A stretch of 64,000 nt of DNA from Nitrospira sp. Lineage in GTDB: Bacteria > Nitrospirota > Nitrospiria > Nitrospirales > Nitrospiraceae. Of this stretch, positions 35,595-45,267 are shown piece after piece. The stretch lies in NCBI GenBank assembly GCA_018242725.1, contig JAFEBI010000022.1:62001-126000 (forward strand). The letters run 5' to 3'. Position 1 is the stretch's first letter. Every line of letters starts with the position of its first letter. The translations under genes and the position numbers were made by a program. A model generated the notes under the pieces. It ran no database searches and was not told where the DNA came from. It was given only the letters and a program-made list of their open reading frames with translations.

Positions 35595-35707
35595 GTCGAC
35601 GAGTCAGCTGCTTGCGACGTCGCTGTGGAGTCGAACAGCTCGCTTGCGTTGCAGCGCGTGCTGTGGCAAGCTTCGAACAAGGGGCTTCCAAACCAAGGAG
35701 GAAATTC

Positions 35708-36340
35708 ATGAAGTCAGTCATTAAGACGACAACCGTTGCGGTCCTGTCGGCCTGTCTGTTGGTCTTGGGTGTACCCAGTCTGTGGGCAAATGATCCAAGC
35801 TATGGCCATGCGGGAGGCGGACATGGTGCCGGTGGCAGTCATGGGTACGGCAAAGGGATGATGCATAGCGGAACAGGTCACCTGATTCGGCATCTGCTCA
35901 AGCATGAGAAGGATATCGGACTCAGTAGTGATCAGATCGCAAAGCTTAAGGAACTACAGTTGAACCTTGATCGTGTCCGAATTAAGGCGGAGGCGGACAT
36001 TCAGATTGCCGAACGTGAGGTGAAAGCGCTGAACGATGACGACAAGTCCGATCTCGGGGCGATCGAGGCAAAACTGAGACAGAGTGAAGACCTCCAAATT
36101 GGATTGCGCATCGCGGCGATCAAGGCTCGCCGCGATGTGATGGCTGTATTGACTCCGGAACAGCGTGCGAAGGAGAAGTCAGAGCATGACAAAGTGATGG
36201 AGCAACACAAAGGCTCAGGGGCGCATCATGGAGGGACGATGCCGTACGGGACGAATCCTCATGGAGCCAACCCACATGGCAGCAATCCACACGGAAAGAA
36301 TCCTCCTGAGGTCGCACCGCAGCCATCACCCAGTTATTAG
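35708..36340 (+). CDS. Spy/CpxP-like periplasmic protein (LTXXQ-type)
   Basis: The ATG at 35708 follows AAGGAGGAAATTC; the frame extends further 5' without a start site. The 210-residue precursor has a signal peptide ending near SLWA. A His/Gly-rich segment (GHAGGGHGAGGSHGYGKGMMH) follows, then the helical Spy-like core (HEKDIGLSSDQIAKLKELQ to VLTPEQRAK). The tail contains an NPHGxNPHG repeat. Spy/CpxP proteins act as ATP-independent periplasmic chaperones or metal-stress sensors. The His-rich termini suggest metal binding. Confidence 0.82.
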   Translation: MKSVIKTTTVAVLSACLLVLGVPSLWANDPSYGHAGGGHGAGGSHGYGKGMMHSGTGHLIRHLLKHEKDIGLSSDQIAKLKELQLNLDRVRIKAEADIQIAEREVKALNDDDKSDLGAIEAKLRQSEDLQIGLRIAAIKARRDVMAVLTPEQRAKEKSEHDKVMEQHKGSGAHHGGTMPYGTNPHGANPHGSNPHGKNPPEVAPQPSPSY

Positions 36341-36482
36341 CGAGAGGGCGAAGACATTCACTCACGTTGCGCATACGGCGCTTCCAAACTCGTGAATCAT
36401 ATCCTGTGAAGCGTCGTTCACCTGTAAGCGGCGAAATCCGAACAGCGAGATCCACGATCCAGAAAGAGGATATCAACCACCG

Positions 36483-38156
36483 ATGAAAAAACACGTCAAG
36501 CTTCAAAGTCACGATCTCCTGGTGGGAGCCGGCCGTGCGCCCGCTCGGGCGATGTTGAAAGCCGTCGGCTTTACCGACGACGACTTGACGAAGCCGATTG
36601 TCGGTGTCGCCAATACATGGATAGAGGTCATGCCCTGTAATTTCCATTTGCGCCGGCTTTCCGAGCGCGTGAAGGCCGGCATTCGAGCCGCCGGTGGGAC
36701 TCCGATCGAATACAACACCATCGCCGTGTCCGACGGAATTTCCATGGGGACCGAAGGCATGAAGGCCTCGCTTATCAGCCGTGAGGTCATTGCGGATTCG
36801 ATTGAACTCGTCGCACGAGGACACTTGTTTGATGCGGTCGTGGCCCTGTCCGGTTGCGACAAGACGATTCCCGGAACGGTCATGGCACTTGCGCGGTTGA
36901 ACGTGCCGTCGCTCATGCTGTATGGCGGGTCGATCATGCCGGGACAGTTTCAGGGGCATGATGTGACCATTCAAGATGTCTTTGAAGCCGTGGGAAAACA
37001 TGCGTCCGGAAAGATGACCGATGCAGAGCTCAAGGACCTGGAAGATCACGCCTGTCCGGGACCAGGAGCCTGTGGAGGCCAGTTTACGGCCAATACTATG
37101 GCGATTGCCTTTGAGTTTCTTGGTATTTCTCCCATGGGGCGCAACGGAGTGCCCGCTATGGATGGGCGGAAAGATGATGTGGCGTTCGAGTGCGGCAAGA
37201 TGGTGATGGAGCTGGTAAAACAGGATCTTCGTCCGCGTCAGCTTATCACACGCAAGTCATTGGAGAACGCGATTGCCGCTGTCGCCACGACGGGTGGCTC
37301 TACGAATGCCGTGCTGCATCTTCTCGCGATTGCCCGCGAAACGGGGATCAAACTGAGCATCGACGACTTCGATAGGATCAACCGCAAGGTCCCTTTGCTG
37401 GCCGATCTGAAGCCGGGCGGTCGCTTTGCCGCAGCAGATCTTTATGCGGCAGGGGGAACCACCTTGGTCGCCAAGCGATTGCTCGATGCCGGGTTGCTCC
37501 ATGGGAATCAGCCGACGGTCACCGGGCGGACGATCGGTGAAGAGGCATCGCAGGCTCATGAAGCATCTGGGCAGCAAGTGTTGCGTCCCCTCGCCCATCC
37601 GATCAAGCCAACCGGCGGCCTTGTCATTCTGAAAGGAAACTTGGCGCCGGAGGGTTGTGTGGTGAAGGTGGCCGGCCATTCGATGACGAAGTTTCAAGGA
37701 CCAGCGAAGGTGTATGATCAAGAAGAAGATGCGTTCGTGGCGGTTAAAGCCGGGCAGATCAAGGCCGGTGACGTCGTCGTGATTCGGTACGAAGGCCCCT
37801 CAGGCGGTCCTGGGATGCGCGAGATGCTCGGTGTGACGGCAGCGATCGTCGGCGCGGGGCTTGGCGATTCCGTTGCCCTACTCACCGACGGCCGTTTTTC
37901 TGGAGCCACGCATGGGCTCATGGCGGGCCATGTCTCGCCGGAGGCGGTGAAGGGCGGGCCTATTGCGGCGGTCAAGAACGGCGACATCATTACCTTCGAT
38001 ATCCCCAAACGCCGCCTTGATGTGAAGCTCTCGAAAAAAGATATCGTGACTCGATTGAAAAAAGTCAAACGACCGACTCCGCGATACACTTCAGGAGTCA
38101 TGGGAAAGTATGCCAGACACGTCTCGTCTGCTTCGGAAGGCGCAGTGACGAGTTGA
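36483..38156 (+). CDS. ilvD: dihydroxy-acid dehydratase
   Basis: A 557-residue enzyme of branched-chain amino acid synthesis, converting 2,3-dihydroxy-isovalerate and its homologue to the 2-keto acids. The Fe-S cluster cysteines appear in [15 protein letters not shown] and CPGPGACGG. The substrate/Mg motifs GGSTNAVLH and GGPGMREML and the C-terminal [10 protein letters not shown] are intact. Length fits the short bacterial form. It is oriented against the glycan cluster, whose last gene ends 30 nt away. Confidence 0.97.
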   Translation: MKKHVKLQSHDLLVGAGRAPARAMLKAVGFTDDDLTKPIVGVANTWIEVMPCNFHLRRLSERVKAGIRAAGGTPIEYNTIAVSDGISMGTEGMKASLISREVIADSIELVARGHLFDAVVALSGCDKTIPGTVMALARLNVPSLMLYGGSIMPGQFQGHDVTIQDVFEAVGKHASGKMTDAELKDLEDHACPGPGACGGQFTANTMAIAFEFLGISPMGRNGVPAMDGRKDDVAFECGKMVMELVKQDLRPRQLITRKSLENAIAAVATTGGSTNAVLHLLAIARETGIKLSIDDFDRINRKVPLLADLKPGGRFAAADLYAAGGTTLVAKRLLDAGLLHGNQPTVTGRTIGEEASQAHEASGQQVLRPLAHPIKPTGGLVILKGNLAPEGCVVKVAGHSMTKFQGPAKVYDQEEDAFVAVKAGQIKAGDVVVIRYEGPSGGPGMREMLGVTAAIVGAGLGDSVALLTDGRFSGATHGLMAGHVSPEAVKGGPIAAVKNGDIITFDIPKRRLDVKLSKKDIVTRLKKVKRPTPRYTSGVMGKYARHVSSASEGAVTS

Positions 38157-38186
38157 GTGCCGCATCGGTGAGACGACTCTAAACTC

Positions 38187-39020
38187 TTACTCAATGGTTT
38201 TACGCGCTATGAATCTGTGCGTCGTGGCGAGCAGCTCTTCTCTTGTATATCCTCGTTGAGTAAGTTCGGATAATATTTCCACCGTCAGTTCCTCTTCATG
38301 TCCCATTTCCAATTGGTGATAGAGAACTCTTACGTCGCGTAATCCCTTGCATGCCTCCACATAGTCCCTTGCTGGAAGTTTGTTAAAGTGCCGCTTGCTC
38401 AGCATATAACTGACGGATCTCTCGTCCACAATACTTCCATCTGAATCTCGCAGATTGTGATCTCGGCAGTACTGAATGATTTCTCTTTCATTTAGGCGAA
38501 GATGGATCCATGGAAAGCGTCGAAAAATGTGCTCCTGGTGATGTCCCTGGATTGAATGCCACAGATGTCCCTGGATTGAATGCCACAGATGTCCCTGGAT
38601 TGAATGCCACAAGGGTGACGCGACGCAATAAATATACTCACCGCGCTTGGTGACTCGAACAGCTTCAGCAAGAGCCAGGCGTATCCGAGAAATATGTTCC
38701 AAGGTTGCCTGACAGTACACGATATCGTACTGGTCACTTGCTATCCCCAACGATTCAGCAGATGACCGACAATATTTCACGCGTGGGTGGGGAAATTCAC
38801 ATCCAATATTCCCGGCAATATCCACACCATGAACTTCTTTGGCCCCGAACTCTACAAAGCGTCGACATTCATTGTTTCCCGTTGAACAACCGATGACCAA
38901 TATTGTTTTGCCGGAAAATACCAACCGCCAGGCAAGATTCTTCAGGGAGGTAAATTGTCCCAATAGGCCCATGCCGTGTTTGACCGCTGTTCGTAAGAGC
39001 AATGCCATGTTCGACTGCAA
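38187..39020 (-). CDS. class I SAM methyltransferase with an expanded 8-residue repeat
   Basis: A 277-residue protein. A Rossmann SAM-binding motif (LVIGCSTGNNECRRF, about 40) is followed by the acidic VHGVDIAG and by CQATLEHISRIRLALAEAVRV, the typical motif-IV region. Near residue 145 the segment LWHSIQGH occurs three times in tandem, where one copy would be expected, because of a 24-bp DNA repeat. The C-terminal 100 residues include a predicted substrate region. It is the most distal gene of the glycan cluster on the - strand and may methylate a sugar or lipid carrier. Confidence 0.8.
   Translation of the reverse strand: MQSNMALLLRTAVKHGMGLLGQFTSLKNLAWRLVFSGKTILVIGCSTGNNECRRFVEFGAKEVHGVDIAGNIGCEFPHPRVKYCRSSAESLGIASDQYDIVYCQATLEHISRIRLALAEAVRVTKRGEYIYCVASPLWHSIQGHLWHSIQGHLWHSIQGHHQEHIFRRFPWIHLRLNEREIIQYCRDHNLRDSDGSIVDERSVSYMLSKRHFNKLPARDYVEACKGLRDVRVLYHQLEMGHEEELTVEILSELTQRGYTREELLATTHRFIARKTIE
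38541..38612 (+). repeat. three tandem 24-bp units
   Basis: The unit ATGTCCCTGGATTGAATGCC plus ACAG repeats exactly from 38541 to 38564 and 38565 to 38588; the third (38589-38612) differs in its last base. The 24-bp length keeps the reading frame of the methyltransferase gene. Confidence 0.9.
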
Positions 39021-39122
39021 TGAGAGCTAGCTCATGGTGCGACGATTGATCCAGTATCTACGAGCGTTCCGCAAGGTGCGATGCTGGCTGGGCTCACTAT
39101 CGTCGTCTTAACATCGATGTGA

Positions 39123-40325
39123 TCATAGTGGAACCTCCGCGGATCGGTCGGTACTCCTTGCCTGGAATCGCCCGCAGAATTGTTCGTAGAGTGAACTGTA
39201 TTGTGCAACCATTTCATTGACGTGAAACTCGTTCGGGAATGTGTGCGAGTGACTCTCCATCACTTTCCCCTGCTCGGGTTTTCTGCGCAATATGTGAATA
39301 ACCTTCTCTGCAAGAGACACACAATCCCCAGGCGCGCATAGATACGCCTCGGTGCCGTGGGAAACCGCTTCCCCGGCGCCTCCTACTCGTGTGGCGACGA
39401 TCGGCAAGCCGGCTGCGCGAGCCTCCAATAGCACGCGAGGCAGTCCCTCCCAGTGAGATGTGAGGAGAAATGCATCAAGCGTCTGCATCACGTTTGGGAT
39501 GTCACGTCGCCAGCCAGCCAGTCGAACTCGATCAGAGAGTCCTTCCTGGTTGAGGAGGCCATCAATTTGAGAGCGCAGTGCCCCATCCCCGACAAGAACG
39601 AACCGAGCTTGGGGGATGGCTGCACAGACGTATTTCGCAACGGCCACAAAATCATGCGGAGCTTTTTGTGGTTTGAGACAGGCAACAGTTCCGATGAGCC
39701 ATTGGTCTTGTGTTGCTCCGAGCTCCGCCCGTAGAGCGGTTCGTTGCTGGGGATTGAGGGGCCTGAGAAATAGCGTTGGATCGATACCTGGACGGATCAG
39801 CGAGACCTGGTCAGATCGAAACAGCCTCCAGGCCATGCCCTTGGCAATATCGACCTGTGAAACAGCGATCCAATGTGACGTGATCAGGCCGGTCAATCGC
39901 TCGAGCAGAGTGAGTAGCCGGCGAAGCCACCCGGGCTGGTTCGGCGTGATTCCAAAACCGTGGATGGTGTGCAAAATGACCGGCACCCCGGCGAGCCAGG
40001 CGGCCCATCGGCCAAGAATGCCTGCCTTTGAACTGTGTGTATGGACGATCGATGGGCGAAGCCGGCGAAGGAGTTTGGTCATTCGAACCAGAGCAACCAG
40101 ATCATCCAACGGATGGATCCGACGACCGAGCTCCGGAAGAAGATGCATCTCGATGTGAGGTAGGCGCTGGGCCTCCTCCGTCAGAAGTCCCCCAGGTCCG
40201 CTGATCAACACCGCTCGATATTTTAGGGGATCCAGGTGTGACACGACATGGAGCGCCACTTCCTGCGCTCCTCCAAGTTCAAGCTTGGTGATGATATGGC
40301 AAATAGTATCCACGACATGTTCCAC
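39123..40325 (-). CDS. GT4-family glycosyltransferase
   Basis: The start is taken as GTG at 40325, which shares one base with the stop of the upstream oxidoreductase (TAGTG), giving 400 residues. The GT4 N-terminal domain begins with HIITKLELGGAQEVALHV, and the nucleotide-sugar half has HWEGLPRVLLEARAAGLPIVAT (E-x7-E) and GGAGEAVSHG. A longer frame to 40418 lies within the upstream gene and is unlikely to be used. It probably transfers a hexose onto the growing lipid-linked glycan. Confidence 0.88.
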   Translation of the reverse strand: MEHVVDTICHIITKLELGGAQEVALHVVSHLDPLKYRAVLISGPGGLLTEEAQRLPHIEMHLLPELGRRIHPLDDLVALVRMTKLLRRLRPSIVHTHSSKAGILGRWAAWLAGVPVILHTIHGFGITPNQPGWLRRLLTLLERLTGLITSHWIAVSQVDIAKGMAWRLFRSDQVSLIRPGIDPTLFLRPLNPQQRTALRAELGATQDQWLIGTVACLKPQKAPHDFVAVAKYVCAAIPQARFVLVGDGALRSQIDGLLNQEGLSDRVRLAGWRRDIPNVMQTLDAFLLTSHWEGLPRVLLEARAAGLPIVATRVGGAGEAVSHGTEAYLCAPGDCVSLAEKVIHILRRKPEQGKVMESHSHTFPNEFHVNEMVAQYSSLYEQFCGRFQARSTDRSAEVPL

Positions 40326-41653
40326 TATGCCGAGAGCGCTTGATCCTGTTCCATTCGGAGCCGTTCCGCGAGGTGCCTTCCCTGTCCGATGGCATCCTCC
40401 ATGGAGGTATGTTCCCAACGGCCATACCGGCCGATGGAGTAGATGCCTCTCCGCTCGAGCTCGGAGAGGATGGCTGGAATCGCACGTACGCGATGATGAT
40501 CAAAGTAGACATACGCATAGTGCAAATCCTTCGCATCCGAGACGACAATATCGTCACTGGGTCGGAGGATGCCTACCTGTTCCAATCCTGCTCTGGCTTG
40601 GGCGGTAAGCTGGTCGACCGATTGATGCTCCGTCGGCCGGTGCGAGATCTCAACGTACATCGAGCTACAGCCAGGTCGTCCTAACGACGGAGAGAAATTC
40701 ATGGGAAATCCGACTCGGTAAAAAGGAAATTCTGGTTCAGGAAAATAGAGCCAATGCTTGTCCGACACCTGCTCACGTGCCACGGCCATGTTGAGGTTGT
40801 AGACTGACACCCACCGAAGTTCCTCAGCAGCTGCTTTGAGATAGGTGGGCATATCAAGGCATCGACGCACAAGTTCCGGAATCGGGATCGTCGAGACCAA
40901 GGACTCGTAGTGTTCAGTGATGGTTGTACCGCGGCGCCGATCCTGAAAACGTGCGAGCCGGCGCTTTGTATCCACCTCCAAAAGTTCGATACTGGTGGTG
41001 ACCCCAGTGATATGAGGCAGGAAAGATTCCGGAAGGATGCTGATCCCGCCGGATGCAGGATAGAGAAACGACGGATTGTAGCCGAATGCTTTGTCCTTGA
41101 TGCCCAGCGCCCCATTGATCACATCTTTCAACTCCGGCTTCGGCACCAGCCACGAGACCCAATCTGAGGTGAGCTCATCTAATGACACCTTCCACAGCTT
41201 TTCGTTGAACGGGATCATGAAGTGCTTGGCTATTCCCTCTCCGAGATTTTCCATGATCCATTGCTTGAAGGAGTGATCTTTCGGAGCACTCACAGCGGCT
41301 GGATGCAGCAATGTGGTGATGAATCCCATCACGCACTCCCGCACGACTTCAGGCGGAAGGCCGTGGATGTTCACCTGAAATGGATATTCCGTGTAGGTTC
41401 GGTGTGAGTAAATAAACGACTTGCGATCGTGTTTCCTGAGTTTGTCCGCGAGCAACTGCTCCACAAGAGCCTTGATCGGTGGCTGGCGGAAATGCAACAA
41501 GTGTCCCGTGTAGTCGAAGGTAAACCCGTCTTTGCGATAGGATCGGCATAGTCCCCCAACCTCCGACTCGCGCTCATAGAGTCGGTAAGGAATTCCCTCA
41601 AGATGATAAGCGGTGCTCAGCCCGGCAAGGCCGGCGCCGACGATCAGGATCAT
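40325..41653 (-). CDS. FAD-dependent oxidoreductase of the glycan cluster
   Basis: A 442-residue flavoprotein with a Rossmann motif at the N-terminus (VGAGLAGLSTAYHL, 5-18), then ERESEVGGLCRSY and the TGHLLHF segment typical of UDP-galactopyranose mutase/protoporphyrinogen-oxidase relatives. The C-terminal GIYSIGRYGRWEHTSMEDAIGQG matches their FAD-closing motif. In glycan clusters such enzymes rearrange or oxidise nucleotide sugars. It overlaps the WecA-like gene by 4 nt and the GT4 gene by one base, so the three are tightly coupled. Confidence 0.85.
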   Translation of the reverse strand: MILIVGAGLAGLSTAYHLEGIPYRLYERESEVGGLCRSYRKDGFTFDYTGHLLHFRQPPIKALVEQLLADKLRKHDRKSFIYSHRTYTEYPFQVNIHGLPPEVVRECVMGFITTLLHPAAVSAPKDHSFKQWIMENLGEGIAKHFMIPFNEKLWKVSLDELTSDWVSWLVPKPELKDVINGALGIKDKAFGYNPSFLYPASGGISILPESFLPHITGVTTSIELLEVDTKRRLARFQDRRRGTTITEHYESLVSTIPIPELVRRCLDMPTYLKAAAEELRWVSVYNLNMAVAREQVSDKHWLYFPEPEFPFYRVGFPMNFSPSLGRPGCSSMYVEISHRPTEHQSVDQLTAQARAGLEQVGILRPSDDIVVSDAKDLHYAYVYFDHHRVRAIPAILSELERRGIYSIGRYGRWEHTSMEDAIGQGRHLAERLRMEQDQALSA

Positions 41654-42696
41654 GCCGCTCGCCTTCTTTCTTCTAGAGATGGTTCAACTTTCACCGTGGT
41701 GACTTTCCTGACATCGAGTCGTTTCAACAGCAGTGTCAGTGCGAAGAGCAGCACTATAGTGCCGAGGCAGAGACCCCATGCCAGCTCGTACGGGACCATC
41801 ATGAGCATGAGACCGACGGCCCCAATGACGGCGGTGGCAAGATAGCTGATGATCACGATGTGTTTGGTCGACATCCCCCAATGCCGGAGCCGAATGGCGA
41901 TATGGTCAGGGCTACCCAGGAAGATCGGGAGGCCTCGTTGATAGCGGATATACATGACGAAGAGAGTATCGAAGATCGGAATTCCCAAAATGAACACGGG
42001 TGTGAGCAGCGAAAGAGGATGCGTGCTTGGAAATTGTCCGATCATCGCCATGGCACCCAGCAATAAACCGATGAACATGGCTCCGGTATCACCCATATAT
42101 ATTCGCGCCGGTTGCCAATTATATTTGAGAAAGCCGACGAGGCTTCCGATCAAGGCAGCCAGCATGAAGGCGATGACCTGATCGCCCTGGAGCAATGCCG
42201 CGAAGAGTAAACAGACGGCGCTGATGGCTCCGATCCCGGCGGAAAGGCCGTCCATGATATCCAGAAGGTTGAAGGCATTAATGAGCCCGACCATCCACAG
42301 TACGGTCAACGCGAGATCCAGCCATTCCGGGAGTACTGCGATCTGAATGCGGATGCCGCTCTTGATCAGCACAAAAACGGCGAGGAGTTGCCCGATCAGT
42401 TTCGTCGTAGGAGAGAGCACCCCAAAATCATCGATGAGTCCCAGCATGACCACGATGGTTGCACCGAGAATAATGCCCAGGACGTCCTGCCGGAATTCAA
42501 ACGTGAATGCGAGACTCATCAAGAAGGCCAGATAGATCGCGAGTCCTCCGAAGTACGGGACAGGTTCCTTCTGGTGTTTGAGACGACCGTCAGGGGCATC
42601 GACAATGCCGTATTTCAATGCGGCCTGTCGGGCAATGGGAACGCCATACAGCGACAGCAAGAGCGCAATGAGAAACGTTAAGCTCAACAAGTACAT
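41650..42696 (-). CDS. WecA/MraY-type polyprenyl-phosphate sugar-1-phosphate transferase
   Basis: A 348-residue integral membrane protein with about ten helices. Family motifs are present: GLIDDFG (about 96-102), NLLDIMDGLSAG (about 143-154), the cytoplasmic DTLFVMYIRYQRGLP, and HIAIRLRHWG. This family transfers a HexNAc-1-phosphate from a UDP-sugar to undecaprenyl phosphate, starting the lipid-linked glycan. As the only initiator in the cluster it defines where synthesis begins. Its stop overlaps the FAD oxidoreductase start by 4 nt. Confidence 0.92.
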   Translation of the reverse strand: MYLLSLTFLIALLLSLYGVPIARQAALKYGIVDAPDGRLKHQKEPVPYFGGLAIYLAFLMSLAFTFEFRQDVLGIILGATIVVMLGLIDDFGVLSPTTKLIGQLLAVFVLIKSGIRIQIAVLPEWLDLALTVLWMVGLINAFNLLDIMDGLSAGIGAISAVCLLFAALLQGDQVIAFMLAALIGSLVGFLKYNWQPARIYMGDTGAMFIGLLLGAMAMIGQFPSTHPLSLLTPVFILGIPIFDTLFVMYIRYQRGLPIFLGSPDHIAIRLRHWGMSTKHIVIISYLATAVIGAVGLMLMMVPYELAWGLCLGTIVLLFALTLLLKRLDVRKVTTVKVEPSLEERRRAA

Positions 42697-42747
42697 GAAG
42701 TTACTTTCATGGCATTGGGATACGCGTAGTCTGATGAGACTGAGAGA

Positions 42748-43878
42748 TCACGAGCTGCCGCCCGAGACCTGAGCAAGGCACGCCGTATAAACCTGCTCAT
42801 GTTGTCGTACGACCTTCGAGATATGATAGCGTTCTCGTGCATGAACTCTTCCCTTAGCCCCCATGGCCTGTGCCTGCTGTGGATGACTCAAGAGCCGGTC
42901 GATCGCGTCAGCCAACGCCTCAATATTTTCCGGTTCCACCAGCAGTCCTGTTTCTCCGGGCAGGACAAACTCAGGGATTCCTCCCACTGCGGTGGCGATC
43001 ACCGGCGTTCCTGCCGCCATGGCTTCGAGAATCGCAATGCCGAACCCTTCGTACAACGACGGAAGCACGAACACATCCAACGCGTGCAGCACGCGAGGGA
43101 TATCGCGTCTAGATCCCGTGAACACGATCCACGAAGAAAGACCCAACTGTTCACGCAGCAATTCCAATTCGTGACGTGATGGCCCGTCCCCGACTATCAA
43201 CAATTGACAAGGAGGTTGCCCATACCGTCTGGCTAACTCGGCCATTGCTTGCAGGAGGATCCTGAGCCCCTTTTTGGGTTCGACGAGACGGCAGACTGTT
43301 CCGATCACTTTCCCGTCATCTCGAAGCCCGAGTTCGCGCCTTGTCGCCGCTGCGGCAGGCTCAAACTGATCGGTGTTCACGCCGAAGGGGATAATGGCAC
43401 AGTGTTCGATTTTTCCACCAATCCGAGAGACGACCGACCGACTGACTGCGCCAGAGCAGCAGACGATGCGGTCAGTCCAATTGAGTGTGAGTCGATCCAC
43501 CAAGCGTACCAACCATCCTTCACTGACAATTTCATCATGATATGACGAAATAACTGGAAATGCCCGCAAAATTCGCCCGCACGCACGGGCAGCCGCATTC
43601 GCCCAAAAGAGAAATGCCTGTACGACATCCGGTTGTTCGGCTCGAAGGAGCTTGAACAATCTTATGATGATGCGGGCATCCAGTTTTCCGGTACCACCCA
43701 AGGACAGAACCCTGACTCCCCTCTTTTGCAGTTCCTGCGCCAGTATTCCGCCAGGTTTGAAGGTACAGACCGTTACCGTAAATCGTGAGCGATCCAGTCG
43801 CGAGGCCAACTCCAGAATATGGGTCTCCGTCCCTCCTACTCCAAGCCCAATTGCCAATAACATGACCTTAGCAGGCAT
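42748..43878 (-). CDS. GT4-family glycosyltransferase
   Basis: A 376-residue GT-B enzyme. The N-terminal MLLAIGLGVGGTETHILELA loop binds the acceptor. The C-terminal half has RLVEPKKGLRILLQAM, YEGFGIAILEAMAAGTPVIATAVGG (the E-x7-E nucleotide-sugar motif) and DRLLSHPQQ. It overlaps the next GT4 gene upstream by 11 nt. It adds one sugar of unknown type to the lipid-linked chain. Confidence 0.92.
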   Translation of the reverse strand: MPAKVMLLAIGLGVGGTETHILELASRLDRSRFTVTVCTFKPGGILAQELQKRGVRVLSLGGTGKLDARIIIRLFKLLRAEQPDVVQAFLFWANAAARACGRILRAFPVISSYHDEIVSEGWLVRLVDRLTLNWTDRIVCCSGAVSRSVVSRIGGKIEHCAIIPFGVNTDQFEPAAAATRRELGLRDDGKVIGTVCRLVEPKKGLRILLQAMAELARRYGQPPCQLLIVGDGPSRHELELLREQLGLSSWIVFTGSRRDIPRVLHALDVFVLPSLYEGFGIAILEAMAAGTPVIATAVGGIPEFVLPGETGLLVEPENIEALADAIDRLLSHPQQAQAMGAKGRVHARERYHISKVVRQHEQVYTACLAQVSGGSS

Positions 43879-45250
43879 GAGCGGTTATGCCGGCTCGTTG
43901 TGATGAGGAAAGAATCTGCTCATACCAATCCAAATACGTTTGCACTTGTCTCTGAATACCGAACGAACGTGATGCGATTTCTGCAGCGGCTGTCCCTATG
44001 GAGGTCCGCAACCGCTCGCTCGAAAGCAGATGGATCACGCGACTAGCCATGGCGCCGGCCTCTCCGGCCTGAACTAAAAATCCTGAACGATTCTCTTCGA
44101 TCTGTTCAGGAATGCCATCGACTGCGGTCGCGACAACCGGAAGACCGCAAGCCAATGCTTCCAGCACGGTATTGGGAAACGTATCGGACTTGGCAGCATG
44201 TACATAGACATCCGCCGATTGGTAATACTCAACCAGAGTGTTCACGTCTCTCTGAAACTCAACAAATTGGATCTCACCGTTCTCGAAGATGACCGGCTTC
44301 CCTTCCTCCCCTAGGACCAGCAAGATCACCCTGCGATGGTGATAGCCGGCCGCGGTTGCGAGGGCACAGCGTTCTATCGTTCGATAATCTTTGAAGATAT
44401 TGCTTCTGGCCTTATTGGCGACAAAGAGCAGGATCGCGACCTCTTGTGAGAGACCACGTGCCGCTCGTGCTGCTCGTTTTGAACCTGGCCGAAAATGAGC
44501 AAGATCGACTCCGTTCGGAATGACGCGACCTTGAACGATTGCGGGTGCCAGTATGGAGTGTTCCACTTGACGCAACAGCCATCGTGAGGGGGTCGCAATG
44601 TAGAACCGGCTGGAAGCATAGATTGCTCGCTTGCGCCGCCAGTTGTCGGCTGTGCTGTCGCGTGAGATTGCAGGATAGATTGAAAGATCAGGACAATGCC
44701 CGCACCCTATTCTCCATCGATCACATCCAAGCGTATATGCACAATGTCCGCTCAGCATCCAGGTATCATGCAACGTCATGACGGTTGGAATGTTCCGGCT
44801 GAGTTCTGGCAGCGCTCTCAAATCGAAGTAGCCGCCGCGTGAGAGCCACCCGCCGTGCAGATTATGGCAATGAAGGATGTCCGGGCGGTCGGGTAAGCGA
44901 TCAAGGAGGTTCCAGGTTTCAGGAAAGGTGAAGTGGTCTCTCCCTGCACAGAACTCCCGCCAGTTACCTGGGTGTGCCACATACGCATCAAGCCAGCGAC
45001 GCATTCGCCAGACGCCACGAAGACGTCCTTCATACGCCGCAAGCCATCGGCTGAAACGGGCAAGAGAGAGACCATCTGCGAGATGGGATTCGGTCCCGGA
45101 GAGAGGAATGACCTGAGGATCGTTGCCGACCTTTTCGCCGACCACGAGAGTGGAATCATGTCCTCGGCGCCGATAGTGTTCAAAGAGCCGCCGAGCAATG
45201 GATTCGGCTCCACCTCCCTGATCGTACGTGCTGACCTGGAGTATCCGCAT
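43868..45250 (-). CDS. GT4-family glycosyltransferase (460 residues)
   Basis: A GT-B glycosyltransferase starting MRILQVSTYDQGGGAESIARRLF. The middle has the HDTWMLSGHCAYTLGCDRW segment with a cysteine cluster (CDRWRIGCGHC) seen in GT4 enzymes with capped N-domains. The donor domain shows SDTFPNTVLEALACGLPVVATAVDG. It overlaps the next gene by 11 nt and lies 17 nt from the GT2 gene upstream. Donor and acceptor are not predictable. Confidence 0.9.
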   Translation of the reverse strand: MRILQVSTYDQGGGAESIARRLFEHYRRRGHDSTLVVGEKVGNDPQVIPLSGTESHLADGLSLARFSRWLAAYEGRLRGVWRMRRWLDAYVAHPGNWREFCAGRDHFTFPETWNLLDRLPDRPDILHCHNLHGGWLSRGGYFDLRALPELSRNIPTVMTLHDTWMLSGHCAYTLGCDRWRIGCGHCPDLSIYPAISRDSTADNWRRKRAIYASSRFYIATPSRWLLRQVEHSILAPAIVQGRVIPNGVDLAHFRPGSKRAARAARGLSQEVAILLFVANKARSNIFKDYRTIERCALATAAGYHHRRVILLVLGEEGKPVIFENGEIQFVEFQRDVNTLVEYYQSADVYVHAAKSDTFPNTVLEALACGLPVVATAVDGIPEQIEENRSGFLVQAGEAGAMASRVIHLLSSERLRTSIGTAAAEIASRSFGIQRQVQTYLDWYEQILSSSQRAGITAHAC

Positions 45251-45267
45251 TCGCCTAGATTACACGG

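Noticed and set aside
36120-37049. A 309-codon frame on the - strand opposite ilvD.
   Set aside because: It lies antisense to a certain gene, has no start site and its composition is that expected of an ilvD shadow frame.
38541-38612. Tandem repeats that might be a CRISPR array.
   Set aside because: There are no spacers: the 24-bp units abut directly and are in frame inside a methyltransferase gene.
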